A stretch of DNA of 64,000 bases from Abyssibacter sp036156195 (lineage in GTDB: Bacteria > Pseudomonadota > Gammaproteobacteria > Nevskiales > OUC007), in contig JAYZUZ010000019.1 of the NCBI GenBank assembly GCA_036156195.1, forward strand, positions 55,016 through 119,015, read 5' to 3'. Position numbers and translations under genes: made by a program. The number at the start of each line of letters is the position of its first letter. Position 1 is the first letter of the stretch. The notes under the pieces were generated by a model. It was not told the origin of the DNA. It searched no databases and worked only from the letters and a program-made list of their open reading frames with translations. This document shows positions 63,969-64,000 of this stretch, piece by piece.

Positions 63969-64000
63969 GCGTTTTGGATTTGGTGCCCACCGCCGGAATC
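63969..64000 (-). repeat. 32-bp direct repeat, copy 2, with a tRNA 3' end (reaches window edge)
   Basis: Exact copy of 63786-63817, offset 183 bases. The window ends inside the T-arm, so this copy could belong to an intact tRNA gene, to another tail fragment or to a longer tandem array. Confidence 0.85.

Larger units (their letters stand above)
63574..64000. other. Gene-free, hairpin-rich region upstream of trpT
   Basis: 427 bases to the right edge with no supported gene on either strand. It contains the two copies of a 32-bp tRNA-tail repeat, the shared segment GGTCGCCGGTTCGC (at about 63731 and 63917), and strong inverted repeats: GGCGTTCGG/CCAAACGCC (63823-63851), the perfect palindrome ACGCCCATGGGCGT (63847-63860), GGCTCGC/GCGAGCC (63878-63895) and CAGGGGGGCG/CGCCCCCTG (63907-63937). 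In Pseudomonas-like genomes a second tuf gene is expected in this direction. Confidence 0.6.

Noticed and set aside
63574..64000. CRISPR array or integron attC sites
   Set aside because: Only two repeat copies are visible, the spacing of 183 bases is too long for CRISPR, and neither cas/integrase genes nor attC core sites (RYYYAAC/GTTRRRY) are recognisable.

Overview
The window reads as a chromosomal segment of a GC-rich gammaproteobacterium. Supporting signs are the Pseudomonas-like order yggS-pilT-pilU ... pyrC'-pyrB-pyrR-ruvX-yqgE ... gshB / pilG, a complete secE-to-rplQ ribosomal/transcription supercluster, a three-helix SecE, a sigma-54-type pilA promoter and a proteobacterial gshA/gshB pair. 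I see no insertion sequence, phage gene or CRISPR array.

Layout. (1) 1-1928, minus: the start of a twitching chemosensory operon, pilG-pilI-chpA, with chpA cut by the left edge. (2) 2418-10411, plus: gshA-gshB (glutathione), an apbE / NusG-domain-II / Gx-transporter trio, then yqgE-ruvX-pyrR-pyrB-pyrC', mostly with 1-17 base overlaps. (3) 10585-13075, plus: pilH and pilJ, the missing members of the chemosensory system, detached from pilGI-chpA. (4) 13160-16489, minus: three tandem PilT-family ATPases. (5) 16545-17902, plus: yggS and rpiA. (6) 18076-22202, plus: pilA with a sigma-54 promoter and a terminator, followed at once by a GT-C membrane glycosyltransferase, a polyprenyl-phosphate-type GT2 and a TylF-like methyltransferase. 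(7) 22196-32967, minus: a nine-gene operon for an acidic surface glycan (nucleotide-sugar dehydrogenase, two GT-B-like proteins, a CBS-NeuB-TIM-barrel fusion, a CMP-sugar synthetase, a DapA-like aldolase, an SGNH-like protein, a PhyH-like oxygenase and a Wzx-like flippase). (8) 33066-63542, minus: trpT-secE-nusG-rplKAJL-rpoBC-rpsLG-fusA-tuf-S10-spc-alpha operons with several recognisable leaders, promoters and hairpins. (9) 63543-64000: no gene, but hairpins and a 32-bp direct repeat that carries the 3' end of a tRNA.

Functional theme. Apart from housekeeping genes, the left half is organised around type IV pili: subunit, retraction motors, chemosensory control, and a probable pilin or surface glycosylation locus next to pilA. 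PilA ends in Cys-Arg-Ser, and the membrane glycosyltransferase starts 19 bases after the pilA terminator. A pilin O-glycosylation system is therefore the most interesting hypothesis here. The other two candidates for something new are the triple-domain NeuB fusion in the nonulosonic-acid-like operon and the tRNA-tail repeats at the right edge, where Pseudomonas-type genomes usually carry a second tuf gene.
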